From positions 186,001 through 250,000 of the forward strand of contig NZ_JAOAOP010000001.1 in NCBI RefSeq assembly GCF_030398335.1: DNA of 64,000 bases. The letters run 5' to 3'. This stretch comes from Aquibium sp. A9E412 (GTDB lineage: Bacteria; Pseudomonadota; Alphaproteobacteria; Rhizobiales; Rhizobiaceae). The notes below the pieces were generated by a model. It did not search any database. It was not told where the DNA came from and saw only the letters and a program-made list of their open reading frames with translations. Positions 11,277-20,731 of this stretch are shown in pieces. The position numbers were made by a program, and so were the translations under genes. Position 1 is the first letter of the stretch. Each line of letters starts with the position of its first letter.

Positions 11277-13247
11277 TCAGCCGCGGCGACGCATCACGTC
11301 GGGCGGCACCGCCTCCTCGGCGAGCGCGGCCGCCGCCTCGTCGAGCGGCATCGCGGTCTGGTCGCGCGAGCCGAGACGGCGCAGGTTGACCGTGCCCTCC
11401 TCCGCCTCGCGCTTGCCGCACACGAGAATGACCGGCACCTTGGCGAGCGAGTGCTCGCGCACCTTGTAGTTGATCTTCTCGTTGCGCAGATCGGCCTCGA
11501 CCTTGAGACCGGCCGCCCGCAGCCGCTCGACGACGCTCACGGCGTAATCGTCGGCATCCGAGGTGATGGTGGCGACCACAACCTGCAGCGGCGCCAGCCA
11601 CAGCGGGAAGTGGCCGGCGTGGTTCTCGATCAGGATGCCGAGGAAGCGCTCCATCGAGCCGCAGATCGCCCGGTGCACCATGACCGGCTGCTTCTTCTCC
11701 GAATCGCGGTCGATGTAGAAGGCGCCGAAGCGCTCCGGCATGTTGAAGTCGACCTGCGTCGTGCCGCACTGCCAGTCGCGGCCGATCGCGTCGCGCAGGA
11801 CGTATTCGAGCTTGGGGCCGTAGAACGTCCCCTCGCCCGGATTGACGCCGGTCTTCACACGACCGCCCGATTCCGCCTCGATCCGCTCCAGAAGCTCGCT
11901 CAGCACGCGCTCGGCATGATCCCACATGGCGTCGCTGCCGACGCGCTTTTCCGGCCGCGTCGCGAGCTTGACCGTGATCTCGTCGAAGCCGAAATCGGCG
12001 TAGGTCGACAGGATCAGCGCGTTGATCTTGAGGCACTCCTCGGCGAGCTGCTCCTCGGTGCAGAAGACGTGCGCATCGTCCTGCGTGAAGCCGCGCACGC
12101 GCATCAGCCCGTGCAGCGCGCCGGACGGCTCGTAGCGGTGCACGGCGCCGAACTCGGCGAGCCGGATGGGCAGGTCGCGATAGGACTTCAGCCCGTGCTT
12201 GAAGATCTGCACATGGCCGGGGCAGTTCATCGGCTTGAGCGCGAAGACGCGGTCGTCGTCGGCCTCCTCGCCGGCGACCTGCACCTTGAACATGTTGTCC
12301 TTGTACCAGCCCCAGTGGCCCGACGTCTCCCACAGCGCCTTGTCGAGCACCTGCGGCGCGTTGACCTCGTCGTAGCCGTCCGCCTCGATGCGCCGGCGCA
12401 TGTAGCCGACCAGCGACTGGAACAGCCGCCAGCCCTTCCGGTGCCAGAAGACGACGCCCGGCCCCTCCTCCTGGAAGTGGAACAGGTCCATCTCGCGGCC
12501 GAGCCGCCGGTGGTCGCGCTTCTCGGCCTCCTCCAGCATGTGCAGATAGGCATCGAGCTGCTTGCGGTCGGCCCAGGCCGTGCCGTAGATGCGCGTCAGC
12601 ATCGGGTTGTCGGCGTCGCCGCGCCAGTAGGCGCCGGCCACCTTCATCAGCTTGAAGGCGTCGCCGATCTGGCCCGTCGAGCGCATGTGCGGCCCGCGGC
12701 ACAGGTCGAACCAGTCGCCCTGCCGGTAGATGCGGATCTCCTGGTCCTCGGGGATCGCGTCGATCAGCTCGAGCTTGAAGGTCTCGCCCTTGTCGGCGAA
12801 GACGCGCCGGGCCTCCTCGCGCGGCCACACCTCGCAGGTGAACGGCGCGTCGCGCGCGATGATCTCGCGCATCTTCTTCTCGATCACCGGCAGGTCGTCC
12901 GGCGTGAAGGGCTCGTCGCGCGCGAAGTCGTAGTAGAAGCCGTTCTCGATCACCGGCCCGATGGTCACCTGCGTGCCGGGCCACAGCTCCTGCACCGCCT
13001 CGGCCATCACGTGCGCGGTGTCGTGGCGGATGAGCTCCAGCGCGCGCGGATCGTCGCGGGTGACGATCTCGAGGGCGCCGGCGCGGCCGAGCGGCCGCGA
13101 CAGGTCGCGCAGCTCGCCGTCGAGCGCATAGGCGACGGCCTTCTTGGCGAGCGATTTGGAGATCGACCGGGCGATCTCCTCGCCCGTCGTCGCCGCGTCG
13201 TGCTCGCGCACGGAACCATCGGGAAATGTCAGGGAAACCTGCGTCAT
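11277..13247 (-). CDS. thrS: Threonyl-tRNA synthetase
   Basis: A 656-residue class II aminoacyl-tRNA synthetase that charges tRNA-Thr. The N-terminal TGS domain ([16 protein letters not shown]) is followed by the editing domain with its [11 protein letters not shown] signature. The catalytic core has [28 protein letters not shown], which contains the zinc-binding Cys, and the C-terminal anticodon-binding domain ends in [15 protein letters not shown]. Length is normal. The gene stands alone. The 196 bp upstream, before the DUF1508 gene, are extremely GC-rich and could hold a leader, but no recognisable T-box or attenuator was seen. Confidence 0.98.
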   Translation of the reverse strand: MTQVSLTFPDGSVREHDAATTGEEIARSISKSLAKKAVAYALDGELRDLSRPLGRAGALEIVTRDDPRALELIRHDTAHVMAEAVQELWPGTQVTIGPVIENGFYYDFARDEPFTPDDLPVIEKKMREIIARDAPFTCEVWPREEARRVFADKGETFKLELIDAIPEDQEIRIYRQGDWFDLCRGPHMRSTGQIGDAFKLMKVAGAYWRGDADNPMLTRIYGTAWADRKQLDAYLHMLEEAEKRDHRRLGREMDLFHFQEEGPGVVFWHRKGWRLFQSLVGYMRRRIEADGYDEVNAPQVLDKALWETSGHWGWYKDNMFKVQVAGEEADDDRVFALKPMNCPGHVQIFKHGLKSYRDLPIRLAEFGAVHRYEPSGALHGLMRVRGFTQDDAHVFCTEEQLAEECLKINALILSTYADFGFDEITVKLATRPEKRVGSDAMWDHAERVLSELLERIEAESGGRVKTGVNPGEGTFYGPKLEYVLRDAIGRDWQCGTTQVDFNMPERFGAFYIDRDSEKKQPVMVHRAICGSMERFLGILIENHAGHFPLWLAPLQVVVATITSDADDYAVSVVERLRAAGLKVEADLRNEKINYKVREHSLAKVPVILVCGKREAEEGTVNLRRLGSRDQTAMPLDEAAAALAEEAVPPDVMRRRG

Positions 13248-13443
13248 GCCGTTCTCCTATCCAGTCCCGCAAACGAGCGCGGGTGGGATTGTCGGGTGTC
13301 GCGCGGGCGCGCCTCGGCGGCGGCGCCCGCGGCAACGGGCGCTACATAGGCTGCACGCCCGCGCGCGTAAACCCCCGCACGCAGGCGCCGGCTGCCGGAT
13401 GGATGTGCCGCCGGGAGGCGCCGGCCGGGCCGGCGCCGCGCCA

Positions 13444-13626
13444 TCAGGCCTGGCTGTTGTCCTCGACGGGTGCGCCGGGCCCGTTCTTCTTGATCGAGTC
13501 GATCGCGTTCTGCGCGCTGGCCTTGGAGCTGTAGCCCTCGGTGGAGAACATCACCTCGCTGTTGTACTTGAAGCGCACGCGATACTCGCCCTTCTTGTCG
13601 CGGTAGATCTCGAACTTGTGAGCCAT
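13444..13626 (-). CDS. DUF1508 (YegP-like) small protein
   Basis: A 60-residue protein consisting of one DUF1508 unit: FEIYRDKKGEYRVRFKYNSEVMFSTEGYSSKASAQNAI-type sequence with the family's central strand pair and the final SIKKN. E. coli YegP has two such units, so this is a single-repeat form. Function is unknown. The ATG at 13626 is preceded by a clear GGAGGGGAATT ribosome-binding site. It is monocistronic as far as can be seen, lying between thrS and the DUF2267 gene on the same strand. Confidence 0.88.
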   Translation of the reverse strand: MAHKFEIYRDKKGEYRVRFKYNSEVMFSTEGYSSKASAQNAIDSIKKNGPGAPVEDNSQA

Positions 13627-13734
13627 CGCCAATTCCCCTCCGTAAGCTTGGACCCTTTGCCTCATAACCGGTGCGGGTCGGGCTGGCTAGGGCCTATGGA
13701 GGATCGGCACGCCGCGATGCGTCGGAGGCCGTGA

Positions 13735-14163
13735 TCACCGGGGGCAGGCGCGCCAGAAATCGCCGGCCGCGGGCGGCAGCGTGGCGAGCACCGCGTCGAA
13801 GGCCGCAGCGTCGACGTTGCGCCGCAATGCGGCCGCGACGTCGGCGATCGCGGTATCGCTGGCCGTGTTGTGGTCGCGCCGTTCGGCAAGCACCTCGGCG
13901 TGCAGCGCGCGCCGATCCGGAAACGGGGTGGCCGGCACCGCCGGATCCCACGCCTCGACGAAGATGGCGCGCAGCACCGGCGGCAGCGCGTCCGCGAAGC
14001 GCAGCGCCTGCGGCGTCTCGAGATGGCTGCGGAACGTGCGCAGCACGGCGCGGGTCATCGCATAGCACTGGTTGTGCGTGGCGAGCAGCGAGATCGCCTT
14101 GAGATCGGCCAGGAAGCGCTCGAAGTCGCGCGAGGCACGCAGGTATTCCGCCGGGATGGTCAA
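13735..14163 (-). CDS. DUF2267-like/conserved hypothetical protein coupled to yidD
   Basis: A 142-residue soluble, mainly helical protein (TIPAEYLRASRDFERFLADLKAI..., LRTFRSHLETPQALRFADALPPVLRAIFVEAW, then HAEVLAERRDHN). The middle part resembles DUF2267, a small helical family of unknown function. It begins with TTG at 14163, and this codon overlaps the TGA stop of yidD as TTGA, which argues for translational coupling and for this start. No catalytic motif, signal peptide or membrane segment is visible. Family assignment is by eye and moderately certain; coding status is well supported by codon use and the coupled start. Confidence 0.75.
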   Translation of the reverse strand: MTIPAEYLRASRDFERFLADLKAISLLATHNQCYAMTRAVLRTFRSHLETPQALRFADALPPVLRAIFVEAWDPAVPATPFPDRRALHAEVLAERRDHNTASDTAIADVAAALRRNVDAAAFDAVLATLPPAAGDFWRACPR

Positions 14164-14507
14164 TGCCGGCACCGGGCGCGGCGGCCGGCGGCGTGGTAGC
14201 GCCAGGGCATGGACCAGCGCAGCCGCGGCGCCAGCGTCTCGGGCACGTTGTCGATGCCGTGCGTGCCGCCCGGACCGCAGCGCCCGACGCGGAACAGCGC
14301 CAGCCAGCCGCCGGCCCACAGGCCGTGCCGCGCGATCGCCTCGTAGGCGTATTCCGAGCAGGTCGGCAGATGCCGGCAATGGTTGCCGACGAAGCCCGAC
14401 AGCGTGAGCTGGTAGAGCCGCACGAACCCGGTGCCGAACAGCCGCGCCGGCGTCTTCGGCCAGGGGCCGGCGTAGTTGCGCGAGCGGTTGGTCGGCGGCG
14501 AGGTCAT
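14160..14507 (-). CDS. yidD: Membrane protein insertion efficiency factor YidD
   Basis: A 115-residue member of the YidD family, which assists YidC-dependent insertion of inner-membrane proteins. The core FVRLYQLTLSGFVGNHCRHLPTCSEYAYEAIARHGLWAGGWLALFRVGRCGPGGTHGIDNVP carries the three conserved cysteines (HCRHLPTCSEY and RVGRCGPGG) and the amphipathic N-terminal helix. The ATG at 14507 is chosen because the upstream open frame is Arg/Pro-rich and unlike the family. It overlaps the following DUF2267-like gene by TTGA. In many bacteria yidD lies near rpmH-rnpA-yidC; here it does not. Confidence 0.93.
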   Translation of the reverse strand: MTSPPTNRSRNYAGPWPKTPARLFGTGFVRLYQLTLSGFVGNHCRHLPTCSEYAYEAIARHGLWAGGWLALFRVGRCGPGGTHGIDNVPETLAPRLRWSMPWRYHAAGRRARCRH

Positions 14508-14675
14508 CGTTGCGCTGCGTCCGTGCCACGAGCGCCGAGCGGAACGTCGCGGGCGCAGTCCTTGCAACGGACGAGCGAACCGGCCGGATCGCGGCCGGCC
14601 GCCGGATCGGGCCGGATCGATCCGATGCCATTGCGGCAACACCCGGGCGAAGCCGAAAAGGGACGCATGGCCGCC

Positions 14676-15122
14676 TCAGGCCGCCGCCTCGGCGCGCTTC
14701 TTCTCGATCTGGTCGATCGCGTCGACCACCGCGTCGAAGGTCAGCATGGTGGAGGCGTGACGCGCCTTGTAGTCGCGCACCGGCTCGAGATACTTCAGAT
14801 CGGCGAAGCGGCCTTCCGGCGGCGGGCCGTTTTCCTTGAGCATGCGGCGCATGGTCTCGCGCACGGCGCGCAGCTCGTCGGCGCGCGCGCCGACCACGTG
14901 CTCGGCCATGATCGCCGAGGAGGCCTGGCCGAGCGCGCAGGCCTTCACCTCGTGCGCGAAATCGCTGACCACATCGTTCACCATCTTGAGATCGACCGTG
15001 ACCGTCGAGCCACACAGCTTGGAGTGCGCGCGGGCCGTGGCATCGGGCGTCTCGAGCCGGCCCAACCGGCTGATATTGCCGGCAAATCCGAGGATCTTGG
15101 CGTTGTAGATGTCGTCGATCAT
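14676..15122 (-). CDS. NifU/IscU-like iron-sulfur scaffold homologue
   Basis: A 148-residue protein of the NifU N-terminal/IscU family, which builds Fe-S clusters before handing them to apoproteins. The first two conserved cysteines are visible in [13 protein letters not shown] and [11 protein letters not shown]. The third, normally in a R-x-x-C-x-x-L pattern near the C-terminus, appears replaced in [14 protein letters not shown], so cluster ligation may differ from canonical IscU. The ATG at 15122 starts the conserved [10 protein letters not shown]. It is divergent from folE across a 238-bp region. Not adjacent to isc or suf genes. Confidence 0.85.
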   Translation of the reverse strand: MIDDIYNAKILGFAGNISRLGRLETPDATARAHSKLCGSTVTVDLKMVNDVVSDFAHEVKACALGQASSAIMAEHVVGARADELRAVRETMRRMLKENGPPPEGRFADLKYLEPVRDYKARHASTMLTFDAVVDAIDQIEKKRAEAAA

Positions 15123-15360
15123 CGGCTGGCCTTCCGCTCCGCGCTGCAACGCGCCGTGTCGTGGGCGTCCCTTCCCAAGGGGGGCTCGGACCTTATATAG
15201 TGGTCGGACCCTGACGGCGGCAAGGCGACTTGCCATCGTGTCAAGGTTCCGCGCACGCCGCATTCGGGCAGGATGGAGCGCAAGTTCACCGATCCCGCAG
15301 CGAGGCCGTGGTCCGTTCAACTCGTTCCTTCGCGAAAGGAACTACGGAGAGAGACCGAGC

Positions 15361-16020
15361 ATGGACGCCGTCATCCGAAACTTCCCCCGCAGCGACAAGG
15401 ATGCCGATCCGGCGACCCATCACGCGCCGCTGCCGCACGCCGAACGGCCGAGCCGCGAGGAGGCCGAGGCGGCGGTGCGCACGCTGCTGCGCTGGGTCGG
15501 CGACGATCCGCAGCGCGAGGGGCTGGTCGACACGCCGGAGCGCGTGGCCAAGGCCTATCGCGAGATGTTCGAGGGCTACGACCTCGACCCGGCCGAGGCG
15601 CTGGGCCGCACCTTCGAGGAGGTCGCCGGCTACGACGATCTGGTGCTGATCCGCGACATCGCCTTCCACTCGCATTGCGAGCACCACATGGTGCCGATCA
15701 TCGGCAAGGCGCATGTCGGCTACCTGCCGGACGGCCGCGTCGTCGGCCTGTCGAAGGTCGCCCGCGTGGTCGATATCTTCGCCCGCCGCCTGCAGACGCA
15801 GGAGGCGATGACGGCGCAGATCGCCGGCGCCATCCAGGAAACGCTGGCGCCGCGCGGCGTGGCCGTGATCGTCGAGGCCGAGCACATGTGCATGTCGATG
15901 CGCGGCATCCGCAAGCGCGGCTCGACCACCCTCACCTCCACCTTCACCGGCGCGTTCCGCGACGACCCGCAGGAACAGGCGCGCTTCATGACCATGCTGC
16001 GCGAGGCGCGGCGCGACTAG
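15361..16020 (+). CDS. folE: GTP cyclohydrolase I
   Basis: A 219-residue enzyme that converts GTP to dihydroneopterin triphosphate, the first step of tetrahydrofolate synthesis. The zinc ligands Cys106, His109 and Cys177 are all present ([13 protein letters not shown] and [12 protein letters not shown]), as is the LSKVARVV motif. The first 30 residues form a less conserved extension. ATG 15361 is preceded by GGAGAGAGACCGAGC. It is followed 31 bp later by hisI. With the cysteine and histidine ligands intact it should be a zinc-dependent type IA enzyme. Confidence 0.97.
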   Translation: MDAVIRNFPRSDKDADPATHHAPLPHAERPSREEAEAAVRTLLRWVGDDPQREGLVDTPERVAKAYREMFEGYDLDPAEALGRTFEEVAGYDDLVLIRDIAFHSHCEHHMVPIIGKAHVGYLPDGRVVGLSKVARVVDIFARRLQTQEAMTAQIAGAIQETLAPRGVAVIVEAEHMCMSMRGIRKRGSTTLTSTFTGAFRDDPQEQARFMTMLREARRD

Positions 16021-16051
16021 CCGCGCCGCACACCCCTGGAGACCGCTCCCG

Positions 16052-16480
16052 ATGGCTGCATTCGCGACGCCGCCCGCCGACAAGACGCGGCTCGAGGAAG
16101 GTGATGCGCTGACGCCGCGCTTCGACGCGGCAGGGCTGGTGACGGCGGTGGTCACCGACATGGCCAGCGGCGAGCTCCTGATGGTGGCGCACATGGACGC
16201 CGACGCGCTGCAGCGCACCATCGAGACCGGCCAGGCGCATTTCTGGTCGCGCTCGCGGCAGGCGCCGTGGAAGAAGGGCGAGACCTCGGGCAACGTGCTC
16301 GAGGTCGGCGAGCTGCGCGTCGACTGCGACCAGGACGCGGTGTGGCTGCGCGTCACGGTCGCTGGCGACGGCGCGGCCTGCCACACCGGGCAGCGGAGCT
16401 GCTTCTATCGCCGCGTCGAGACCGGCGCGGAGGGTGCGAGCCTCGTCGAGGACGATGCGCTGGCGGCGCCGCAGCGCTAG
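16052..16480 (+). CDS. hisI: Phosphoribosyl-AMP cyclohydrolase
   Basis: A 142-residue single-function HisI, without the HisE pyrophosphatase domain found in enterobacterial HisIE. It opens the adenine ring of phosphoribosyl-AMP in histidine biosynthesis. Diagnostic segments are [26 protein letters not shown], the metal-binding [11 protein letters not shown] and the C-terminal [14 protein letters not shown] with its zinc cysteines. It lies 31 bp after folE on the same strand and is probably co-transcribed. The rest of the his genes are elsewhere, as is usual in alphaproteobacteria. Confidence 0.96.
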   Translation: MAAFATPPADKTRLEEGDALTPRFDAAGLVTAVVTDMASGELLMVAHMDADALQRTIETGQAHFWSRSRQAPWKKGETSGNVLEVGELRVDCDQDAVWLRVTVAGDGAACHTGQRSCFYRRVETGAEGASLVEDDALAAPQR

Positions 16481-16607
16481 CGGCGGCACGGCCGCCGACC
16501 CGGCCGCTGCCGGCACGGGCGACGAGACGTCGCGCCCCGCCCGCCCCGCCATTCACCAATTCGATACGCCCGCCGTGCTAAAGGACGACGGGGTCGAGGA
16601 GACGACG

Positions 16608-17588
16608 ATGCTTGACTGGGCATCCCTGCGGACGCGCCAGGGCCAGCGGGAGGCGGAACCGCCGCCGCCCGAGCAGCCCGCTCCGGCGTCCGCGCCGCGC
16701 AGGCCGGGCATCGCGCTGGCGCTCGGCGGCGGCGCGGCGCGCGGCTGGGCCCATATCGGCGTGCTGCGCGCGCTCGAGGAGGCCGGCATCCGCATCGACA
16801 TGATCGCCGGCACCTCGATCGGCGCGCTGGTCGGCGGCTGCTACCTGGCCGGCAAGCTGGACGCGCTGGAAGACTTCGCCCGGGCGCTGACGCGCCGGCG
16901 CATCTTCGGCCTGCTCGACTTCACGCTGCGCGGCAGCGGCATCCTCGGCGGCATGAAGCTCGACCACCGCATGCAGGAGCATCTGGCCGGCATCACCTTC
17001 GCCGATCTCGGCCGGCCGTTCGTCTGCGTCGCCTCGGAGATCCGCACCGGCCACGAGATCTGGCTGTCGAACGGCTCGCTGATCACCGCCATGCGCGCCT
17101 CCTACGCCCTGCCCGGGGTGTTCGAGCCGGTGGTGTGCAACCGCCGGGTGCTGGTCGACGGGGCGCTCGTCAATCCGGTGCCGGTTTCGGTGTGCCGCGC
17201 CTACGAGCAGCCGCTGGTGGTGGCGGTCAACCTGCACTACGACCTGTTCGGCCGCGCCGCCGTCATCAAGCACAGCGCCGACATGCCGGAGATCGCCGAC
17301 GGCGAGCCGGTCGGCGACAAGGCGCCGCTCGTCGTCGACAAGGGCCCGCGCGAGCGCGACGCGCGGCTCGGCATCACCGGCGTCATGGTCGAGGCCTTCA
17401 ACATCATCCAGGACCGCATCTCGCGCGCCCGCATGGCCGGCGATCCGCCCGACCTGGCGCTGCATCCCAAGCTCGGCCATATCGGGCTGACGGAGTTCTA
17501 CCGCGCCGACGAGGCGATCCGCCTCGGCTACGAGGCGACGCGCGCGCAGATCGGCGAGCTGCAGCGGCTGCAGACGGTGCTCGGGTAG
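16608..17588 (+). CDS. Patatin-like phospholipase family protein (RssA/NTE-like)
   Basis: A 326-residue serine hydrolase with the patatin fold. The oxyanion hole GGGAARGWAHIG, the nucleophile Ser70 in GTSIG and the catalytic Asp184 in VDGALVNP form the complete Ser-Asp dyad. Likely activity is lysophospholipase or acyl-ester hydrolysis, as in RssA/NTE-type proteins. There is no signal peptide, so it is probably cytoplasmic or membrane-associated. The ATG at 16608 follows GAGGAGACG; the frame is open further upstream inside hisI without similarity. Convergent with recJ. Confidence 0.92.
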   Translation: MLDWASLRTRQGQREAEPPPPEQPAPASAPRRPGIALALGGGAARGWAHIGVLRALEEAGIRIDMIAGTSIGALVGGCYLAGKLDALEDFARALTRRRIFGLLDFTLRGSGILGGMKLDHRMQEHLAGITFADLGRPFVCVASEIRTGHEIWLSNGSLITAMRASYALPGVFEPVVCNRRVLVDGALVNPVPVSVCRAYEQPLVVAVNLHYDLFGRAAVIKHSADMPEIADGEPVGDKAPLVVDKGPRERDARLGITGVMVEAFNIIQDRISRARMAGDPPDLALHPKLGHIGLTEFYRADEAIRLGYEATRAQIGELQRLQTVLG

Positions 17589-17634
17589 AACGAGCCGCCG
17601 CCGGCGAGACGCCTTTCGGCAACGTCCTGCGCGC

Positions 17635-19386
17635 TCAGGCCTCGGCGGCGTCGCTCAGCCTGAACTGCACCCGGCGCTGGCCGTTCCATTCGTTGATCGC
17701 CGGGGTGCCGGCGAGATGCACCGTCGCGCCCGAACGCTCGAGCAGGAAGCGGCCGAGCGGACCGTCGGCCGCGCGGAAGGCGATCGCCTGGACGCGCGCG
17801 CCGGTCGGCGTCTGCACGTCGGCGCGCACATGGCCGTTGCCGACCACCCGCACGCCCGACAGCCGGTGGCGCGGCAGCGCCAGCACCGGCTGGGCATGGC
17901 CGGCGCCGAACGGACCGGCCGTCTCCAGCGCCGCGATCAGCTCCGGCGTCGCCCCCTCGCCCGACAGCGCCGCGTCGATCGACAGGCGCTCCGAGCCGCG
18001 CAGCGCCGCCACCGCGTCGGCCGCCTGCTCCTCGAAGAAGCCGCGCAGCGCGCCCAGCCGGTCGCGCTCGACGGTGATGCCGGCGGCCATCGCGTGGCCG
18101 CCGCCCTTGACCAGAAGGCCGCGGGCGACGGCCTCGCGCACCAGCCGGCCGAGGTCGAAGCCGGGGATCGAGCGGCCCGAGCCGGTGCCCACGCCCGAGG
18201 CGTTGAAGGCAATGGCGAAGGCCGGCCGCCGCGCGTGCTCCTTCAGGCGCGAGGCGATCAGCCCGACGATGCCGGGATGCCAGCGCTCGCTCGCCGTCAC
18301 CAGCACGGCCGGACCGTCGCCGGCGGCGAGCTCGGCATCGGCCTCCGCGCGCGCCTCGGCCAGCATCTCGGCCTCCATCGCCTGGCGCTCGCCGTTCAGC
18401 CGGTCGAGCGTGGCGGCGATGCTGTCGGCCTCCGCCGCGTCGGCGGTGGCGAGCAGGTTGCTGCCGAGCGCGGCGTTGCCGATGCGGCCGCCGGCATTGA
18501 TGCGCGGGCCGAGCAGGAAGCCGAGATGATAGGGGTTGAGCGGCTCGCCGATGCGCGCGATCCGGGCGAGCGCGGCCAGCCCCGGCGCCTGCATGCGGCG
18601 CGCGGCCGCCAGCCCCTTGACCACGAAGGCGCGGTTGACGCCGACCAGCGGCACCACGTCGCACACCGTGCCGAGCGCCACCAGATCGAGCCAGGACAGA
18701 AGATCGGGCGGCGCGGCGCGGTGGCCGCGGCTGCGCAGCTCGCGCAGCGTCTGCACCAGCGCCAGGAAGACGACGCCGGCCGCGCACAGATGCCCCTGCC
18801 CCGACAGGTCGTCCTCGCGGTTGGGATTGACCACGGCCAGCGCGTCCGGCAGCGGGCCGCCGACCTGATGGTGGTCGAGCACGACGACGTCGGCGCCGGC
18901 CGCGCGGGCGGCCGCGATCGCCTCGGCCGAGTTCGTGCCGCAGTCGACGGTGACGATCAGCCGGGCGCGCCCGGCGAGCTCGCGCATGGCCTCGGGGTTG
19001 GGGCCGTAGCCCTCGAAGATGCGGTCGGGAATGTAGATCTCGGCCGGCACGCCGTAGTGCGCAAGGAAGCGCTTGAGGCTGGCCGAGGAGACCGCGCCGT
19101 CGACGTCGTAGTCGCCGAAGATCGCCACCGGCTCGCCGCGCTCGACCGCATCGGCCAGCCGCCGGCCGGCGGCCGCCATGTCGGTCAGGCTCAGCGGGTC
19201 GGGCAGCAGGTCGCGGATGGTGGGCGCCAGGAAGCGGCTGGCCTCGTCGGCGGCGATGCCGCGCCCGGCCAGCACGCGCGCGACGATCTCGGGGATGCCG
19301 TGCGCCTGCGCCATCGTCAGCGCGACGTTCTCCTGGCGTTCGTCGAGGCGATGCTCCCAGGCGAGCCCGCGCGCGGAGCGGCGCAC
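17635..19386 (-). CDS. recJ: Single-stranded-DNA-specific exonuclease RecJ
   Basis: A 5'-3' single-strand exonuclease (583 residues from this start) acting in RecF-pathway recombination and mismatch repair. DHH-family motifs are intact: DYDVDGAVSSASL, VDCGT and DHHQVGG, then the DHHA1 domain with GGGHAMAAGI and the C-terminal OB region. The start is uncertain. GTG at 19386 begins inside the segment FLDVRRSARGLAWEHRLDERQ, whose first residues (FLD) also look conserved. A CTG at 19449 overlapping the glpX stop (CTGA) would include them and give 604 residues. Convergent with the patatin gene and downstream of glpX. Confidence 0.95.
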   Translation of the reverse strand: MRRSARGLAWEHRLDERQENVALTMAQAHGIPEIVARVLAGRGIAADEASRFLAPTIRDLLPDPLSLTDMAAAGRRLADAVERGEPVAIFGDYDVDGAVSSASLKRFLAHYGVPAEIYIPDRIFEGYGPNPEAMRELAGRARLIVTVDCGTNSAEAIAAARAAGADVVVLDHHQVGGPLPDALAVVNPNREDDLSGQGHLCAAGVVFLALVQTLRELRSRGHRAAPPDLLSWLDLVALGTVCDVVPLVGVNRAFVVKGLAAARRMQAPGLAALARIARIGEPLNPYHLGFLLGPRINAGGRIGNAALGSNLLATADAAEADSIAATLDRLNGERQAMEAEMLAEARAEADAELAAGDGPAVLVTASERWHPGIVGLIASRLKEHARRPAFAIAFNASGVGTGSGRSIPGFDLGRLVREAVARGLLVKGGGHAMAAGITVERDRLGALRGFFEEQAADAVAALRGSERLSIDAALSGEGATPELIAALETAGPFGAGHAQPVLALPRHRLSGVRVVGNGHVRADVQTPTGARVQAIAFRAADGPLGRFLLERSGATVHLAGTPAINEWNGQRRVQFRLSDAAEA

Positions 19387-19445
19387 GTCTAGGAACGGGC
19401 GGCGCTGCCGCGGCGGCGGCGTTTCGGAGGCGCTGGCCGGGCGCG

Positions 19446-20423
19446 TCAGAACTTCTCCATGTCCTGGTGATGCGCCTTGATCTCGCGCACCGTGCGCGAG
19501 GACGAGCGCATGACGATGGTGTGGGTGACGACCGCGGTGCGGCCGAACTTGACGCCCGACAGGAGATTGCCGTCGGTCACGCCGGTGGCGGCGAACAGCA
19601 CGTCGCCGCGCGCCATCTCCTCCATGCGGTAGACCTTCTTGGGGTCGTCGATGCCCATCTTGGCCGCGCGCGCCACCTTGTCGTCGGTGTTGAGCTGCAG
19701 CCGGCCCTCCATCTGGCCGCCGATGCAGCGCAGCGCGGCAGCCGCCAGCACGCCCTCGGGCGCACCGCCGATGCCCATATAGATGTCGATGCCGGTCTCG
19801 TCGGGATCGGTGGTGTGGATGACGCCGGCCACGTCGCCGTCGCCGATCAGGCGGATCGCCGCGCCGGTCGAGCGCACCTCCTCGATCAGCCGGGCATGGC
19901 GCGGCCGGTCGAGGATGCAGGCGGTGATCTCGAAGGGTTGAACGCCCTTGGCGCGGGCCAGGTTCTCGATGTTCTCGGCCGCCGGCGCGTCGAGCGCCAC
20001 CACGCCGTCGGGATAGCCCGGCCCGACCGCGATCTTCTCCATGTAGACGTCCGGCGCGTTGAGCAGGCTGCCGGTCTCGGCGATGGCGATGACGGCGAGC
20101 GAGTTGGGCAGGTTCTTGGCGCAGATGGTCGTGCCTTCCAGCGGGTCGAGGGCGATGTCGACCTGCGGCCCGTCGCCCGAGCCGACCGCCTCGCCGATGT
20201 AGAGCATCGGCGCCTCGTCGCGCTCGCCCTCGCCGATCACCACGGTGCCCTTGATCGGCAGCTTGTTGAGCTCCGAGCGCATCGCGTCGACGGCCGCCTG
20301 GTCGGCCGCCTTCTCGTCGCCGCGGCCGCGCAGCCGGGCGGCGGCCACCGCCGCGCGCTCCGTCACGCGCACGAGTTCGAGGGTCAGGATGCGGTCGAGA
20401 CCGGAGGTTGCGCTCAGGGGCAT
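19446..20423 (-). CDS. glpX: Class II fructose-1,6-bisphosphatase
   Basis: A 325-residue GlpX-type, lithium-sensitive phosphatase that removes the 1-phosphate of fructose-1,6-bisphosphate in gluconeogenesis. In autotrophs the family also acts on sedoheptulose-1,7-bisphosphate. Diagnostic motifs are VIGEGERDEAPMLYIGE, the metal-binding DPLEGT and the central GGAPEGVLAAAALRCIGG. ATG at 20423 gives a normal length. It lies downstream of hom and immediately upstream of, or overlapping, recJ on the same strand. A 308-bp gap separates it from hom and probably holds its own promoter. Confidence 0.96.
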   Translation of the reverse strand: MPLSATSGLDRILTLELVRVTERAAVAAARLRGRGDEKAADQAAVDAMRSELNKLPIKGTVVIGEGERDEAPMLYIGEAVGSGDGPQVDIALDPLEGTTICAKNLPNSLAVIAIAETGSLLNAPDVYMEKIAVGPGYPDGVVALDAPAAENIENLARAKGVQPFEITACILDRPRHARLIEEVRSTGAAIRLIGDGDVAGVIHTTDPDETGIDIYMGIGGAPEGVLAAAALRCIGGQMEGRLQLNTDDKVARAAKMGIDDPKKVYRMEEMARGDVLFAATGVTDGNLLSGVKFGRTAVVTHTIVMRSSSRTVREIKAHHQDMEKF

Positions 20424-20731
20424 CGGGCTTGGTTCCTGCTCATTGTCGCCTGGATGCCTTTCGCCTGGTCGGCATCACGATCGAAGCTTGTCGTTCGGGC
20501 GCCGCCCGCGCGCAAGGACCGGTGTCCGCCGCGCGCCCGCGGGCCCGCGCCGCAGGGATGCGGCGCGGCTTCTTTTGTCAAAGAGCCGGTGGCGCGGCAA
20601 GAGGCGAGCGCACGAAACGCCGCGCCGCGCGCGCCGGCCGCGGCCGGCGCCCGTTGCCGGTCGCCCCGCCGCTTCACAAGACGAATCCAGAACCGCCGGC
20701 AAGTGGCCGGCAGCCAAGAGCTTTTTCTCTC
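20424..20731. other. Non-coding gap between hom and glpX
   Basis: This 308-bp GC-rich stretch has no supported gene. At 20547-20566 there is a perfect hairpin (GCGCCGCA, loop GGGA, TGCGGCGC) followed on the plus strand by GGCTTCTTTTG. Because both flanking genes are on the minus strand, it is not an obvious terminator for hom and could be part of the glpX leader. At 20698-20714 two GCCGGC blocks flank a 5-base loop directly after the hom stop. The glpX promoter probably lies near 20440-20500. Confidence 0.35.

Noticed and set aside
13248-13443. T-box or attenuator upstream of thrS
   Set aside because: The sequence is extremely GC-rich with many fortuitous stems, and no T-box sequence, leader peptide or antiterminator/terminator pair could be identified.
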